64,000 bases of DNA from Ligustrum vulgare (GCA_963555705.1 CAUVWQ010000025.1:124001-188000), one strand, 5' to 3'; counted from the first letter of the stretch, positions 38,066-53,500 are shown. The notes: a model not told the origin generated them from the letters alone. Numbers and translations are program-made.

Positions 38066-40155
38066 TAATAATAAGCCTATGTTTGGTGACTGCGAGGTTA
38101 GTGCAATTGTGCAACCCTGTTTGCAATTGAATTTAATTTCATAATGACTTGAGAATGTGATTCGGAGAATGTGATTTGGTATCATTTACTACACTGAAAC
38201 ACTGCGCACTACCATTATAGTTTTCTCCATATTTTGTCCACCAGAGTAGTGGCATTACTGTTTGAAAGTTAGGATAATTCAACTGCCATTATAGTTTTCT
38301 TCACATTTTGTCCACCAGAGTACTACCATTATAGTTCGAAAGTTAGGATAATTCAACTTTGAGGAAAAATATCTCTAATATATAATTTTCAAATTTACTC
38401 ATTCTTATACCCAACTTTGCTAGAAAAAATGAATAAGCTGCATATTTCTAGAAAATTAAGTTGATATGCACTTGTAATAATAAGCCTATGTTTGGTGACT
38501 GCGAGGTTAGTGCAATTGTGCAACCCTGTTTGCAATTGAATTTAATTTCATATTGATTTGAGAATGTGATTCAGAGAATGTACATTTGAGAATGTGATTA
38601 TGTATCATTTATTACACTGAAACACAGTATATTGGCATTATAGTTTTCACCATATTTTGTCCACCAGAGTACTGCCATTACAGTTTGAAAGTTAGGATAA
38701 TTCAACTGCCATTAGAGTTTTCTCCATATTTTGTCCACCAGAGTACTGCCATTGTAGTTCGAAAGTTAGGATAATTCAACTTTGAGGAAAAATTTCTCTA
38801 ATCTATAATTTTCAAATTTACTCATTCTTATACCCAACTTTGCTAGAAAAAATGTCTAAGCTGCTTATTTTCTAGAAAAGTAAGTTGACATGCACTTGTA
38901 ATAATAAGCCTATGTTTGGTGAGTGCGAGGTTAGTGCAATTGTGCAACCCTGTTTGCAGTTGAATTTAATTTCATAATGACTTGAGAATGTGATTCGGAT
39001 AATGTGATTTGGTATCATTTACTACACTGAAACACTGCGCACTGCCATTATAGTTTTCTCCATATTTTGTCCACCAGAGTAGTGCCATTACTGTTTGAAA
39101 GTTTGGGTAATTCAACTGCCATTATAGTTTTCTCCATATTTTGTCCACCAGAGTACTGCCATTATAGTTCGAAAGTTAGGATAATTCAACTTCGAGGAAA
39201 AATTTCTCTAATCTATAATTTTCAAATTTACTCATTCTTATACCCAACTTTGCTAGAAAAAATGTCTAAGCTGCTTATTTTCTAGAAAAGTAAGTTGACA
39301 TGCACTTGTAATAATAAGCCTATGTTTGGTGAGTGCGAGGTTAGTGCAATTGTGCAACCCTGTTTGCAGTTGAATTTAATTTCATATTGATTTGAGAATG
39401 TGATACGGAGAATGTACATTTGAGAATGTGATTTGGTATCATTTATTACACTGAAACACAGCATACTGCCATTATAGGTTTCTCCATATTTTGTCCACCA
39501 GAGTACTGCCATTACAGTTTGAAAGTTAGGATAATTCAACTGCCATTAGAGTTTTCTCCATATTTTGTCCACCAGAGTACTGCCATTGTAGTTCGAAAGT
39601 TAGGATAATTCAACTTTGAGGAAAAATTTCTCTAATCTATAATTTTCAAATTTACTCATTCTTATACCCAACTTTGCTAGAAAAAATGTCTAAGCTGCTT
39701 ATTTTCTAGAAAAGTAAGTTGACATGCACTTGTAATAATAAGCCTATGTTTGGTGAGTGCGAGGTTAGTGCAATTGTGCAACCCTGTTTGCAATTGAATT
39801 TAATTTCATATTGATTTGAGAATGTGATTCGGAGAATGTACATTTGAGAATGTGATTTGGTATCATTTATTACACTGAAACACAGCATACTGCCATTATA
39901 GGTTTCTCCATATTTTGTCCACCAGAGTACTGCCATTACAGTTTGAAGTTAAGATAATTCAACTGCCATTAGAGTTTTCTCCACATTTTGTCCACCAGAG
40001 TACTGCCATTGTAGTTCGAAAGTTAGGATAATTCAACTTTGAGGAAAAATTTCTCAAATCTATAATTTTCAAATTTACTCATTCTTATACCCAACTTTAC
40101 TAGAAAAAATGTCTAAGCTGCTTATTTTTTAGAAAAGTAAGTTGACATGCACTTG
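38066..40155 (+). repeat. 2090-bp pentamer HOR, copy 2
   Basis: Units start at 38066, 38475, 38899, 39309 and 39733, in the same length order and with the same tags as 35976-38065. It shares GCTGCATATTTCTAG near 38436 with copy 3, whereas copy 1 has GCTGCTTATTTC. It alone has CAACTTCGAGG near 39188 among the three copies. Confidence 0.92.
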
Positions 40156-42245
40156 TAATAATAAGCCTATGTTTGGTGACTGCGAGGTTAGTGCAATTGT
40201 GCAACCCTGTTTGCAATTGAATTTAATTTCATAATGACTTGAGAATGTGATTCGGAGAATGTGATTTGGTATCATTTACTACACTGAAACACTGCGCACT
40301 ACCATTATAGTTTTCTCCATATTTTGTCCACCAGAGTAGTGGCATTACTGTTTGAAAGTTAGGATAATTCAACTGCCATTATAGTTTTCTTCACATTTTG
40401 TCCACCAGAGTACTACCATTATAGTTCGAAAGTTAGGATAATTCAACTTTGAGGAAAAATATCTCTAATATATAATTTTCAAATTTACTCATTCTTATAC
40501 CCAACTTTGCTAGAAAAAATGAATAAGCTGCATATTTCTAGAAAATTAAGTTGATATGCACTTGTAATAATAAGCCTATGTTTGGTGACTGCGAGGTTAG
40601 TGCAATTGTGCAACCCTGTTTGCAATTGAATTTAATTTCATATTGATTTGAGAATGTGATTCAGAGAATGTACATTTGAGAATGTGATTATGTATCATTT
40701 ATTACACTGAAACACAGTATATTGGCATTATAGTTTTCACCATATTTTGTCCACCAGAGTACTGCCATTACAGTTTGAAAGTTAGGATAATTCAACTGCC
40801 ATTAGAGTTTTCTCCATATTTTGTCCACCAGAGTACTGCCATTGTAGTTCGAAAGTTAGGATAATTCAACTTTGAGGAAAAATTTCTCTAATCTATAATT
40901 TTCAAATTTACTCATTCTTATACCCAACTTTGCTAGAAAAAATGTCTAAGCTGCTTATTTTCTAGAAAAGTAAGTTGACATGCACTTGTAATAATAAGCC
41001 TATGTTTGGTGAGTGCGAGGTTAGTGCAATTGTGCAACCCTGTTTGCAGTTGAATTTAATTTCATAATGACTTGAGAATGTGATTCGGATAATGTGATTT
41101 GGTATCATTTACTACACTGAAACACTGCGCACTGCCATTATAGTTTTCTCCATATTTTGTCCACCAGAGTAGTGCCATTACTGTTTGAAAGTTTGGGTAA
41201 TTCAACTGCCATTATAGTTTTCTCCATATTTTGTCCACCAGAGTACTGCCATTATAGTTCGAAAGTTAGGATAATTCAACTTTGAGGAAAAATTTCTCTA
41301 ATCTATAATTTTCAAATTTACTCATTCTTATACCCAACTTTGCTAGAAAAAATGTCTAAGCTGCTTATTTTCTAGAAAAGTAAGTTGACATGCACTTGTA
41401 ATAATAAGCCTATGTTTGGTTACTGCGAGGTTAGTGCAATTGTGCAACCCTGTTTGCAATTGAATTTAATTTCATATTGATTTGAGAATGTGATACGGAG
41501 ATGTACATTTGAGAATGTGATTTGGTATCATTTATTACACTGAAACACAGCATACAGCCATTATAGGTTTCTCCATATTTTGTCCACCAGAGTACTGCCA
41601 TTACAGTTTGAAAGTTAGGATAATTCAACTGCCATTAGAGTTTTCTCCATATTTTGTCCACCAGAGTACTGCCATTGTAGTTCGAAAGTTAGGATAATTC
41701 AACTTTGAGGAAAAATTTCTCTAATCTATAATTTTCAAATTTACTCATTCTTATACCCAACTTTGCTAGAAAAAATGTCTAAGCTGCTTATTTTCTAGAA
41801 AAGTAAGTTGACATGCACTTGTAATAATAAGCCTATGTTTGGTGAGTGCGAGGTTAGTGCAATTGTGCAACCCTGTTTGCAATTGAATTTAATTTCATAT
41901 TGATTTGAGAATGTGATTCGGAGAATGTACATTTGAGAATGTGATTTGGTATCATTTATTACACTGAAACACAGCATACTGCCATTATAGGTTTCTCCAT
42001 ATTTTGTCCACCAGAGTACTGCCATTACAGTTTGAAAGTTAGGATAATTCAACTGCCATTAGAGTTTTCTCCACATTTTGTCCACCAGAGTACTGCCATT
42101 GTAGTTCGAAAGTTAGGATAATTCAACTTTGAGGAAAAATTTCTCAAATCTATAATTTTCAAATTTACTCATTCTTATACCCAACTTTACTAGAAAAAAT
42201 GTCTAAGCTGCTTATTTTTTAGAAAAGTAAGTTGACATGCACTTG
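40156..42245 (+). repeat. 2090-bp pentamer HOR, copy 3
   Basis: Units start at 40156, 40565, 40989, 41399 (423) and 41822 (424). The 1-bp loss has moved: here GAGATGTACATTT near 41500 lacks an A, while the GTTTGAAAGTTAGG of the last unit is intact. The total remains 2090 bp by coincidence of two different single-base indels. Confidence 0.9.
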
Positions 42246-45169
42246 TAATAATAAGCCTATGTTTGGTGACTGCGAGGTTAGTGCAATTGTGCAACCCTGT
42301 TTGCAATTGAATTTAATTTCATAATGACTTGAGAATGTGATTCGGAGAATGTGATTTGGTATCATTTACTACACTGAAACACTGCGCACTACCATTATAG
42401 TTTTCTCCATATTTTGTCCACCAGAGTAGTGGCATTACTGTTTGAAAGTTAGGATAATTCAACTGCCATTATAGTTTTCTTCACATTTTGTCCACTAGAG
42501 TACTACCATTATAGTTCGAAAGTTAGGATAATTCAACTTTGAGGAAAAATTTCTCTAATCTATAATTTTCAAATTTACTCATTCTTATACCCAACTTTGC
42601 TAGAAAAAATGTCTATGCTGCTTATTTTCTAGAAAAGTAAGTTGACATGCACTTGTAATAATATGCCTATGTTTGGTGACTGCGAGGTTAGTGCAATTGT
42701 GCAACCCTGTTTGCAATTGAATTTAATTTCATATTGATTTGAGAATGTGATTCGGAGAATGTTCATTTGAGAATGTGATTTGGTATCATTTACTACACTG
42801 AAACACAGCCCACTGCCATTATAGTTTTCTCCATATTTTGTCCACCAGAGTACTGCCATTACAGTTTGAAAGTTAGGATAATTCAACTGCCATTATAGTT
42901 TTCTTCATATTTTGTCCACCAGAGTACTGCCATTATAGTTCGGAAGTTAGGATAATTCAACTTTGAGGAAAAATTTCTCTAATCTAAAATTTTCAAATTT
43001 AGTCATTCTTATACCCAACTTTGCTAGAAAAAATGTCTAAGCTGCTTATTTTCTAGAAAAGTAAGTTGACATGCACTTGTAATAATAAGCCTATGTTTGG
43101 TGAGTGCGAGGTTAGTGCAATTGTGCAACCCTGTTTGCAGTTGAATTTAATTTCATAATGACTTGAGAATGTGATCGGATAATATGATTTGGTATCATTT
43201 ACTACACTGAAACACTGCGCACTGCCATTATAGTTTTCTCCATATTTTGTCCACCAGAGTAGTGCCATTACTGTTTGAAAGTTTGGGTAATTCAACTGCC
43301 ATTATAGTTTTCTCCATATTTTGTCCACCAGAGTACTGCCATTGTAGTTCGAAAGTTAGGATAATTCAACTTTGAGGAAAAATTTCTCTAATCTATAATT
43401 TTCAAATTTACTCATTCTTATACCCAACTTTGCTAGAAAAAATGTCTAAGCTGCTTATTTTCTAGAAAAGTAAGTTGACATGCACTTGTAATAATAAGCC
43501 TATGTTTGGTGAGTGCGAGGTTAGTGCAATTGTGCAACCCTGTTTGCAATTGAATTTAATTTCATATTGATTTGAGAATGTGATTCGGAGAATGTACATT
43601 TGAGAATGTGATTTGGTATCATTTATTACACTGAAACACAGCATACTGCCATTATAGGTTTCTCCATATTTTGTCCACCAGAGTACTGCCATTACAGTTT
43701 GAAAGTTAGGATAATTCAACTGCCATTAGAGTTTTCTCCATATTTTGTCCACCAGAGTACTGCCATTGTAGTTCGAAAGTTAGGATAATTCAACTTTGAG
43801 GAAAAATTTCTCTAATCTATAATTTTCAAATTTACTCATTCTTATACCCAACTTTGCTAGAAAAAATGTCTAAGCTGCTTATTTTCTAGAAAGTAAGTTG
43901 ACATGCACTTGTAATAATAAGCCTATGTTTGGTGAGTGCGAGGTTAGTGCAATTGTGCAACCCTGTTTGCAATTGAATTTAATTTCATATTGATTTGAGA
44001 ATGTGATTCGGAGAATGTACATTTGAGAATGTGATTTGGTATCATTTATTACACTGAAACACAACATACTGCCATTATAGGTTTCTCCATATTTTGTCCA
44101 CCAGAGTACTGCCATTACAGTTTGAAAGTTAGGATAATTCAACTGCCATTAGAGTTTTCTCCATATTTTGTCCACCAGAGTACTGCCATTGTAGTTCGAA
44201 AGTTAGGATAATTCAACTTTGAGGAAAAATTTCTCAAATCTATAATTTTCAAATTTACTCATTCTTATACCTAACTTTACTAGAAAAAATGTCTAAGCTG
44301 CTTATTTTTTAGAAAAGTAAGTTGACATGCACTTGTAATAATAAGCCTATGTTTGGTGACTGCGAGGTTAGTGCAATTGTGCAACCCTGTTTGCAATTGA
44401 ATTAAATTTCATAATGACTTGAGAATGTGATTCGGAGAATGTGATTTGGTATCATTTACTACACTGAAACACTGCGCACTACCATTATAGTTTTCTCCAT
44501 ATTTTGTCCACCAGAGTAGTGGCATTACTGTTTGAAAGTTAGGATAATTCAACTGCCATTATAGTTTTCTTCACATTTTGTCCACCAGAGTACTACCATT
44601 ATAGTTCGAAAGTTAGGATAATTCAACTTTGAGGAAAAATATCTCTAATATATAATTTTCAAATTTACTCATTCTTATACCCAACTTTTGCTAGAAAAAA
44701 TGAATAAGCTGCTTATTTCTAGAAAATTAAGTTGATATGCACTTGTAATAATAAGCCTATGTTTGGTGACTGCGAGGTTAGTGAAATTGTGCAACCCTGT
44801 TTGCAATTGAATTTAATTTCATATTGATTTGAGAATGTGATTCAGAGAATGTACATTTGAGAATGTGATTTGGTATCATCTACTACACTGAAACACTGCG
44901 CACTGCCATTATAGTTTTCTCCATATTTTGTCCACCAGAGTACTGCCATTACAGTTTGAAAGTTAGGATAATTCAACTGCCATTAGAGTTTTCTCCATAT
45001 TTTGTCCACCAGAGTACTGCCATTGTAGTTCGAAAGTTAGGATAATTCAACTTTGAGGAAAAATTTCTCAAATCTATAATTTTCAAATTTACTCATTCTT
45101 ATACCCAACTTTACTAGAAAAAATGTCTAAGCTGCTTATTTTTTAGAAAAGTAAGTTGACATGCACTTG
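42246..45169 (+). repeat. Mixed units linking the 2090-bp and 5422-bp HORs
   Basis: Units start at 42246 (410), 42656, 43080 (409), 43489 (423), 43912, 44336 (410) and 44746. Units 42656 and 43080 (tags AATATGCC, ACAGCCCACTG, GATCGGATAATATG) match 46003 and 46427. Units 44336 and 44746 (tags CAACTTTTGCTAG, GTGAAATTGTG) match 48092 and 48502. The stretch looks like a rearranged relative of the next HOR. Confidence 0.82.
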
Positions 45170-48100
45170 TAATAATAAGCCTATGTTTGGTGACTGCGAG
45201 GTTAGTGCAATTGTGCAACCCTGTTTGCAATTGAATTTAATTTCATAATGACTTGAGAATGTGATTCGGAGAATGTGATTTGGTATCATTTACTACACTG
45301 AAACACTGCGCACTACCATTACAGTTTTCTCCATATTTTGTCCACCAGAGTAGTGGCATTACTGTTTGAAAGTTAGGATAATTCAACTGCCATTATAGTT
45401 TTCTTCACATTTTGTCCACCAGAGTACTACCATTATAGTTCGAAAGTTAGGATAATTCAACTTTGAGGAAAAATATCTCTAATATATAATTTTCAAATTT
45501 ACTCATTCTTATACCCAACTTTGCTAGAAAAAATGAATAAGCTGCTTATTTCTAGAAAATTAAGTTGATATGCACTTGTAATAATAAGCCTATGTTTGGT
45601 GACTGCGAGGTTAGTGCAATTGTGCAACCCTGTTTGCAATTGAATTTAATTTCATATTGATTTGAGAATGTGATACGGAGAATGTACATTTGAGAATGTG
45701 ATTTGGTATCATTTATTACACTGAAACACAGCATACTGCCATTATAGGTTTCTCCATATTTTGTCCACCAGAGTACTGCCATTACAGTTTGAAAGTTAGG
45801 ATAATTCAACTGCCATTAGAGTTTTCCCCATATTTTGTCCACCAGAGTACTGCCATTGTAGTTCGAAAGTTAGGATAATTCAACGTTGAGGAAAAATTTC
45901 TCTAATCTATAATTTTCAAATTTACTCATTCTTATACCCAACTTTGCTAGAAAAAATGTCTATGCTGCTTATTTTCTAGAAAAGTAAGTTGACATGCACT
46001 TGTAATAATATGCCTATGTTTGGTGACTGCGAGGTTAGTACAATTGTGCAACCCTGTTTGCAATTGAATTTAATTTCATATTGATTTGAGAATGTGATTC
46101 GGAGAATGTTCATTTGAGAATGTGATTTGGTATCATTTACTACACTGAAACACAGCCCACTGCCATTATAGTTTTCTCCATATTTTGTCCACCAGAGTAC
46201 TGCCATTACAGTTTGAAAGTTAGGATAATTCAACTGCCATTATAGTTTTCTCCATATTTTGTCCACCAGAGTACTGCCATTATAGTTCGGAAGTTAGGAT
46301 AATTCAACTTTGAGGAAAAATTTCTCTAATCTAAAATTTTCAAATTTAGTCATTCTTATACCCAACTTTGCTAGAAAAAATGTCTAAGCTGCTTATTTTC
46401 TAGAAAAGTAAGTTGACATGCACTTGTAATAATAAGCCTATGTTTGGTGAGTGTGAGGTTAGTGCAATTGTGCAACCCTGTTTGCAGTTGAATTTAATTT
46501 CATAATGACTTGAGAATGTGATCGGATAATATGATTTGGTATCATTTACTACACTGAAACACTGCACACTGCCATTATAGTTTTCTCCATATTTTGTGCA
46601 CCAGAGTAGTGCCATTACTGTTTGAAAGTTTGGGTAATTCAACTGCCATTATAGTTTTCTCCATATTTTGTCCACCAGAGTACTGCCATTATAGTTCGAA
46701 AGTTAGGATAATTCAACTTCGAGGAAAAATTTCTCTAATCTATAATTTTCAAATTTACTCATTCTTATACCCAACTTTGCTAGAAAAAATGTCTAAGCTG
46801 CTTATTTTCTAGAAAAGTAAGTTGACATGCACTTGTAATAATAAGCCTATGTTTGGTGACTGCGAGGTTAGTGCAATTGTGCAACCCTGTTTGCAATTGA
46901 ATTTAATTTCATATTGATTTGAGAATGTGATACGGAGAATGTACATTTGAGAATGTGATTTGGTATCATTTATTACACTGAAACACAGCATACTGCCATT
47001 ATAGGTTTCTCCATATTTTGTCCACCAGAGTACTGCCATTACAGTTTGAAAGTTAGGATAATTCAACTGCCATTAGAGTTTTCTCCATATTTTGTCCACC
47101 AGAGTACTGCCATTGTAGTTCGAAAGTTAGGATAATTCAACTTTGAGGAAAAATTTCTCTAATCTAAAATTTTCAAATTTACTCATTCTTATACCCAACT
47201 TTGCTAGAAAAAATGTCTAAGCTGCTTATTTTCTAGAAAAGTAAGTTGACATGCACTTGTAATAATAAGCCTATGTTTGGTGAGTGCGAGGTTAGTGCAA
47301 CTGTGCAACCCTGTTTGCAATTGAATTTAATTTCATATTGATTTGAGAATGTGATTCGGAGAATGTACATTTGAGAATGTGATTTGGTATCATTTATTAC
47401 ACTGAAACACAGCATACTGCCATTATAGGTTTCTCCATATTTTGTCCACCAGAGTACTGCCATTACAGTTTGAAAGTTAGGATAATTCAACTGCCATTAG
47501 AGTTTTCTCCATATTTTGTCCACCAGAGTACTGCCATTGTAGTTCGAAAGTTAGGATAATTCAACTTTGAGGAAAAATTTCTCAAATCTATAATTTTCAA
47601 ATTTACTCATTCTTATACCCAACTTTACTAGAAAATGTCTAAGCTGCTTATTTTTTAGAAAAGTAAGTTGACATGCACTTGTAATAATAAGCCTATGTTT
47701 GGTGACTGCGAGGTTAGTGCAATTGTGCAACCCTGTTTGCAATTGAATTTAATTTCATAATGACTTGAGAATGTGATTCGGAGAATGTGATTTGGTATCA
47801 TTTACTACACTGAAACACTGCGCACTGCCATTATAGTTTTCTCCATATTTTGTCCACCAGAGTAGTGCCATTACTGTTTGAAAGTTTGGGTAATTCAACT
47901 GCCATTATAGTTTTCTCCATATTTTGTCCACCAGAGTAGTGCCATTATAGTTCGAAAGTTAGGATAATTCAACTTTGAGGAAAAATTTCTCTAATCTATA
48001 ATTTTCAAATTTACTCATTCTTATACCCAACTTTGCTAGAAAAAATGTCTAAGCTGCTTATTTTCTAGAAAAGTAAGTTGACATGCACTTGTAATAATAA

Positions 48101-50591
48101 GCCTATGTTTGGTGACTGCGAGGTTAGTGCAATTGTGCAACCCTGTTTGCAATTGAATTTAATTTCATAATGACTTGAGAATGTGATTCGGAGAATGTGA
48201 TTTGGTATCATTTACTACACTGAAACACTGCGCACTACCATTATAGTTTTCTCCATATTTTGTCCACCAGAGTAGTGGCATTACTGTTTGAAAGTTAGGA
48301 TAATTCAACTGCCATTATAGTTTTCTTCACATTTTGTCCACCAGAGTACTACCATTATAGTTCGAAAGTTAGGATAATTCAACTTTGAGGAAAAATATCT
48401 CTAATATATAATTTTCAAATTTACTCATTCTTATACCCAACTTTTGCTAGAAAAAATGAATAAGCTGCTTATTTCTAGAAAATTAAGTTGATATGCACTT
48501 GTAATAATAAGCCTATGTTTGGTGACTGCGAGGTTAGTGAAATTGTGCAACCCTGTTTGCAATTGAATTTAATTTCATATTGATTTGAGAATGTGATTCA
48601 GAGAATGTACATTTGAGAATGTGATTTGGTATCATCTACTACACTTAAACACTGCGCACTGCCATTATAGTTTTCTCCATATTTTGTCCACCAGAGTACT
48701 GCCATTACAGTTTGAAAGTTAGGATAATTCAACTGCCATTAGAGTTTTCTCCATATTTTGTCCACCAGAGTACTGCCATTGTAGTTCGAAAGTTAGGATA
48801 ATTCAACTTTGAGGAAAAATTTCTCTAATCTATAATTTTCAAATTTACTCATTCTTATACCCAACTTTGCTAGAAAAAATGTCTAAGCTGCTTATTTTCT
48901 AGAAAAGTAAGTTGACATGCACTTGTAATAATAAGCCTATGTTTGGTGAGTGCGAGGTTAGTGCAACTGTGCAACCCTGTTTGCAATTGAATTTAATTTC
49001 ATATTGATTTGAGAATGTGATTCGGAGAATGTACATTTGAGAATGTGATTTGGTATCATTTATTACACTGAAACACAGCATACTGCCATTATAGGTTTCT
49101 CCATATTTTGTCCACCAGAGTACTGCCATTACAGTTTGAAAGTTAGGATAATTCAACTGCCATTAGAGTTTTCTCCATATTTTGTCCACCAGAGTACTGC
49201 CATTGTAGTTCGAAAGTTAGGATAATTCAACTTTGAGGAAAAATTTCTCAAATCTATAATTTTCAAATTTACTCATTCTTATACCCAACTTTACTAGAAA
49301 ATGTCTAAGCTGCTTATTTTTTAGAAAAGTAAGTTGACATGCACTTGTAATAATAAGCCTATGTTTGGTGACTGCGAGGTTAGTGCAATTGTGCAACCCT
49401 GTTTGCAATTGAATTTAATTTCATAATGACTTGAGAATGTGATTCGGAGAATGTGATTTGGTATCATTTACTACACTGAAACACTGCGCACTGCCATTAT
49501 AGTTTTCTCCATATTTTGTCCACCAGAGTAGTGCCATTACTGTTTGAAAGTTTGGGTAATTCAACTGCCATTATAGTTTTCTCCATATTTTGTCCACCAG
49601 AGTAGTGCCATTATAGTTCGAAAGTTAGGATAATTCAACTTTGAGGAAAAATTTCTCTAATCTATAATTTTCAAATTTACTCATTCTTATACCCAACTTT
49701 GCTAGAAAAAATGTCTAAGCTGCTTATTTTCTAGAAAAGTAAGTTGACATGCACTTGTAATAATAAGCCTATGTTTGGTGACTGCGAGGTTAGTGCAATT
49801 GTGCAACCCTGTTTGCAATTGAATTTAATTTCATAATGACTTGAGAATGTGATTCGGAGAATGTGATTTGGTATCATTTACTACACTGAAACACTGCGCA
49901 CTACCATTATAGTTTTCTCCATATTTTGTCCACCAGAGTAGTGGCATTACTGTTTGAAAGTTAGGATAATTCAACTGCCATTATAGTTTTCTTCACATTT
50001 TGTCCACCAGAGTACTACCATTATAGTTCGAAAGTTAGGATAATTCAACTTTGAGGAAAAATATCTCTAATATATAATTTTCAAATTTACTCATTCTTAT
50101 ACCCAACTTTTGCTAGAAAAAATGAATAAGCTGCTTATTTCTAGAAAATTAAGTTGATATGCACTTGTAATAATAAGCCTATGTTTGGTGACTACGAGGT
50201 TAGTGAAATTGTGCAACCCTGTTTGCAATTGAATTTAATTTCATATTGATTTGAGAATGTGATTCAGAGAATGTACATTTGAGAATGTGATTTGGTATCA
50301 TCTACTACACTTAAACACTGCGCACTGCCATTATAGTTTTCTCCATATTTTGTCCACCAGAGTACTGCCATTACAGTTTGAAAGTTAGGATAATTCAACT
50401 GCCATTAGAGTTTTCTCCATATTTTGTCCACCAGAGTACTGCCATTGTAGTTCGAAAGTTAGGATAATTCAACTTTGAGGAAAAATTTCTCTAATCTATA
50501 ATTTTCAAATTTACTCATTCTTATACCCAACTTTGCTAGAAAAAATGTCTAAGCTGCTTATTTTCTAGAAAAGTAAGTTGACATGCACTTG
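45170..50591 (+). repeat. 5422-bp 13-mer HOR, copy 1
   Basis: Units start at 45170 (409), 45579, 46003, 46427 (409), 46836, 47260 (422), 47682 (410), 48092 (410), 48502, 48926 (422), 49348 (410), 49758 (410) and 50168. Tags include CAACGTTGAGG near 45883, AATATGCC near 46008, TTTTGTGCACCAG near 46594 and GTGTGAGG near 46451. The last eight units are two 1666-bp tetramers (47260-48925 and 48926-50591), the 422-bp members reading CTAGAAAATGTC. Confidence 0.92.
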
Positions 50592-53500
50592 TAATAATAA
50601 GCCTATGTTTGGTGAGTGCGAGGTTAGTGCAATTGTGCAACCCTGTTTGCAATTGAATTTAATTTCATAATGACTTGAGAATGTGATTCGGAGAATGTGA
50701 TTTGGTATCATTTACTACACTGAAACACTGCGCACTACCATTACAGTTTTCTCCATATTTTGTCCACCAGAGTAGTGGCATTACTGTTTGAAAGTTAGGA
50801 TAATTCAACTGCCATTATAGTTTTCTTCACATTTTGTCCACCAGAGTACTACCATTATAGTTCGAAAGTTAGGATAATTCAACTTTGAGGAAAAATATCT
50901 CTAATATATAATTTTCAAATTTACTCATTCTTATACCCAACTTTGCTAGAAAAAATGAATAAGCTGCTTATTTCTAGAAAATTAAGTTGATATGCACTTG
51001 TAATAATAAGCCTATGTTTGGTGACTGCGAGGTTAGTGCAATTGTGCAACCCTGTTTGCAATTGAATTTAATTTCATATTGATTTGAGAATGTGATACGG
51101 AGAATGTACATTTGAGAATGTGATTTGGTATCATTTATTACACTGAAACACAGCATACTGCCATTATAGGTTTCTCCATATTTTGTCCACCAGAGTACTG
51201 CCATTACAGTTTGAAAGTTAGGATAATTCAACTGCCATTAGAGTTTTCCCCATATTTTGTCCACCAGAGTACTGCCATTGTAGTTCGAAAGTTAGGATAA
51301 TTCAACGTTGAGGAAAAATTTCTCTAATCTATAATTTTCAAATTTACTCATTCTTATACCCAACTTTGCTAGAAAAAATGTCTATGCTGCTTATTTTCTA
51401 GAAAAGTAAGTTGACATGCACTTGTAATAATATGCCTATGTTTGGTGACTGCGAGGTTAGTACAATTGTGCAACCCTGTTTGCAATTGAATTTAATTTCA
51501 TATTGATTTGAGAATGTGATTCGGAGAATGTTCATTTGAGAATGTGATTTGGTATCATTTACTACACTGAAACACAGCCCACTGCCATTATAGTTTTCTC
51601 CATATTTTGTCCACCAGAGTACTGCCATTACAGTTTGAAAGTTAGGATAATTCAACTGCCATTATAGTTTTCTCCATATTTTGTCCACCAGAGTACTGCC
51701 ATTATAGTTCGGAAGTTAGGATAATTCAACTTTGAGGAAAAATTTCTCTAATCTAAAATTTTCAAATTTAGTCATTCTTATACCCAACTTTGCTAGAAAA
51801 AATGTCTAAGCTGCTTAATTTCTAGAAAAGTAAGTTGACATGCACTTGTAATAATAAGCCTATGTTTGGTGAGTGTGAGGTTAGTGCAATTGTGCAACCC
51901 TGTTTGCAATTGAATTTAATTTCATAATGACTTGAGAATGTGATCGGATAATATGATTTGGTATCATTTACTACACTGAAACACTGCACACTGCCATTAT
52001 AGTTTTCTCCATATTTTGTGCACCAGAGTAGTGCCATTACTGTTTGAAAGTTTGGGTAATTCAACTGCCATTATAGTTTTCTCCATATTTTGTCCACCAG
52101 AGTACTGCCATTATAGTTCGAAAGTTAGGATAATTCAACTTCGAGGAAAAATTTCTCTAATCTATAATTTTCAAATTTACTCATTCTTATACCCAACTTT
52201 GCTAGAAAAAATGTCTAAGCTGCTTATTTTCTAGAAAAGTAAGTTGACATGCACTTGTAATAATAAGCCTATGTTTGGTGACTGCGAGGTTAGTGCAATT
52301 GTGCAACCCTGTTTGCAATTGAATTTAATTTCATATTGATTTGAGAATGTGATACGGAGAATGTACATTTGAGAATGTGATTTGGTATCATTTATTACAC
52401 TGAAACACAGCATACTGCCATTATAGGTTTCTCCATATTTTGTCCACCAGAGTACTGCCATTACAGTTTGAAAGTTAGGATAATTCAACTGCCATTAGAG
52501 TTTTCTCCATATTTTGTCCACCAGAGTACTGCCATTGTAGTTCGAAAGTTAGGATAATTCAACTTTGAGGAAAAATTTCTCTAATCTAAAATTTTCAAAT
52601 TTACTCATTCTTATACCCAACTTTGCTAGAAAAAATGCCTAAGCTGCTTATTTTCTAGAAAAGTAAGTTGACATGCACTTGTAATAATAAGCCTATGTTT
52701 GGTGAGTGCGAGGTTAGTGCAATTGTGCAACCCTGTTTGCAATTGAATTTAATTTCATATTGATTTGAGAATGTGATTCGGAGAATGTACATTTGAGAAT
52801 GTGATTTGGTATCATTTATTACACTGAAACACAGCATACTGCCATTATAGGTTTCTCCATATTTTGTCCACCAGAGTACTGCCATTACAGTTTGAAAGTT
52901 AGGATAATTCAACTGCCATTAGAGTTTTCTCCATATTTTGTCCACCAGAGTACTGCCATTGTAGTTCGAAAGTTAGGATAATTCAACTTTGAGGAAAAAT
53001 TTCTCAAATCTATAATTTTCAAATTTACTCATTCTTATACCCAACTTTACTAGAAAAAATGTCTAAGCTGCTTATTTTTTAGAAAAGTAAGTTGACATGC
53101 ACTTGTAATAATAAGCCTATGTTTGGTGACTGCGAGGTTAGTGCAATTGTGCAACCCTGTTTGCAATTGAATTTAATTTCATAATGACTTGAGAATGTGA
53201 TTCGGAGAATGTGATTTGGTATCATTTACTACACTGAAACACTGCGCACTGCCATTATAGTTTTCTCCATATTTTGTCCACCAGAGTAGTGCCATTACTG
53301 TTTGAAAGTTTGGGTAATTCAACTGCCATTATAGTTTTCTCCATATTTTGTCCACCAGAGTAGTGCCATTATAGTTCGAAAGTTAGGATAATTCAACTTT
53401 GAGGAAAAATTTCTCTAATCTATAATTTTCAAATTTACTCATTCTTATACCCAACTTTGCTAGAAAAAATGTCTAAGCTGCTTATTTTCTAGAAAAGTAA

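Noticed and set aside
18532..52234. Plus-strand open frames of 63-72 codons (18532, 20652, 22772, 39067, 46594, 52016)
   Set aside because: They appear only in units where a chance substitution removes a stop or creates a start (for example CCCCACTTTAAC or TTGTGCACC). They overlap the minus-strand frame of the same satellite and have no recognisable product.
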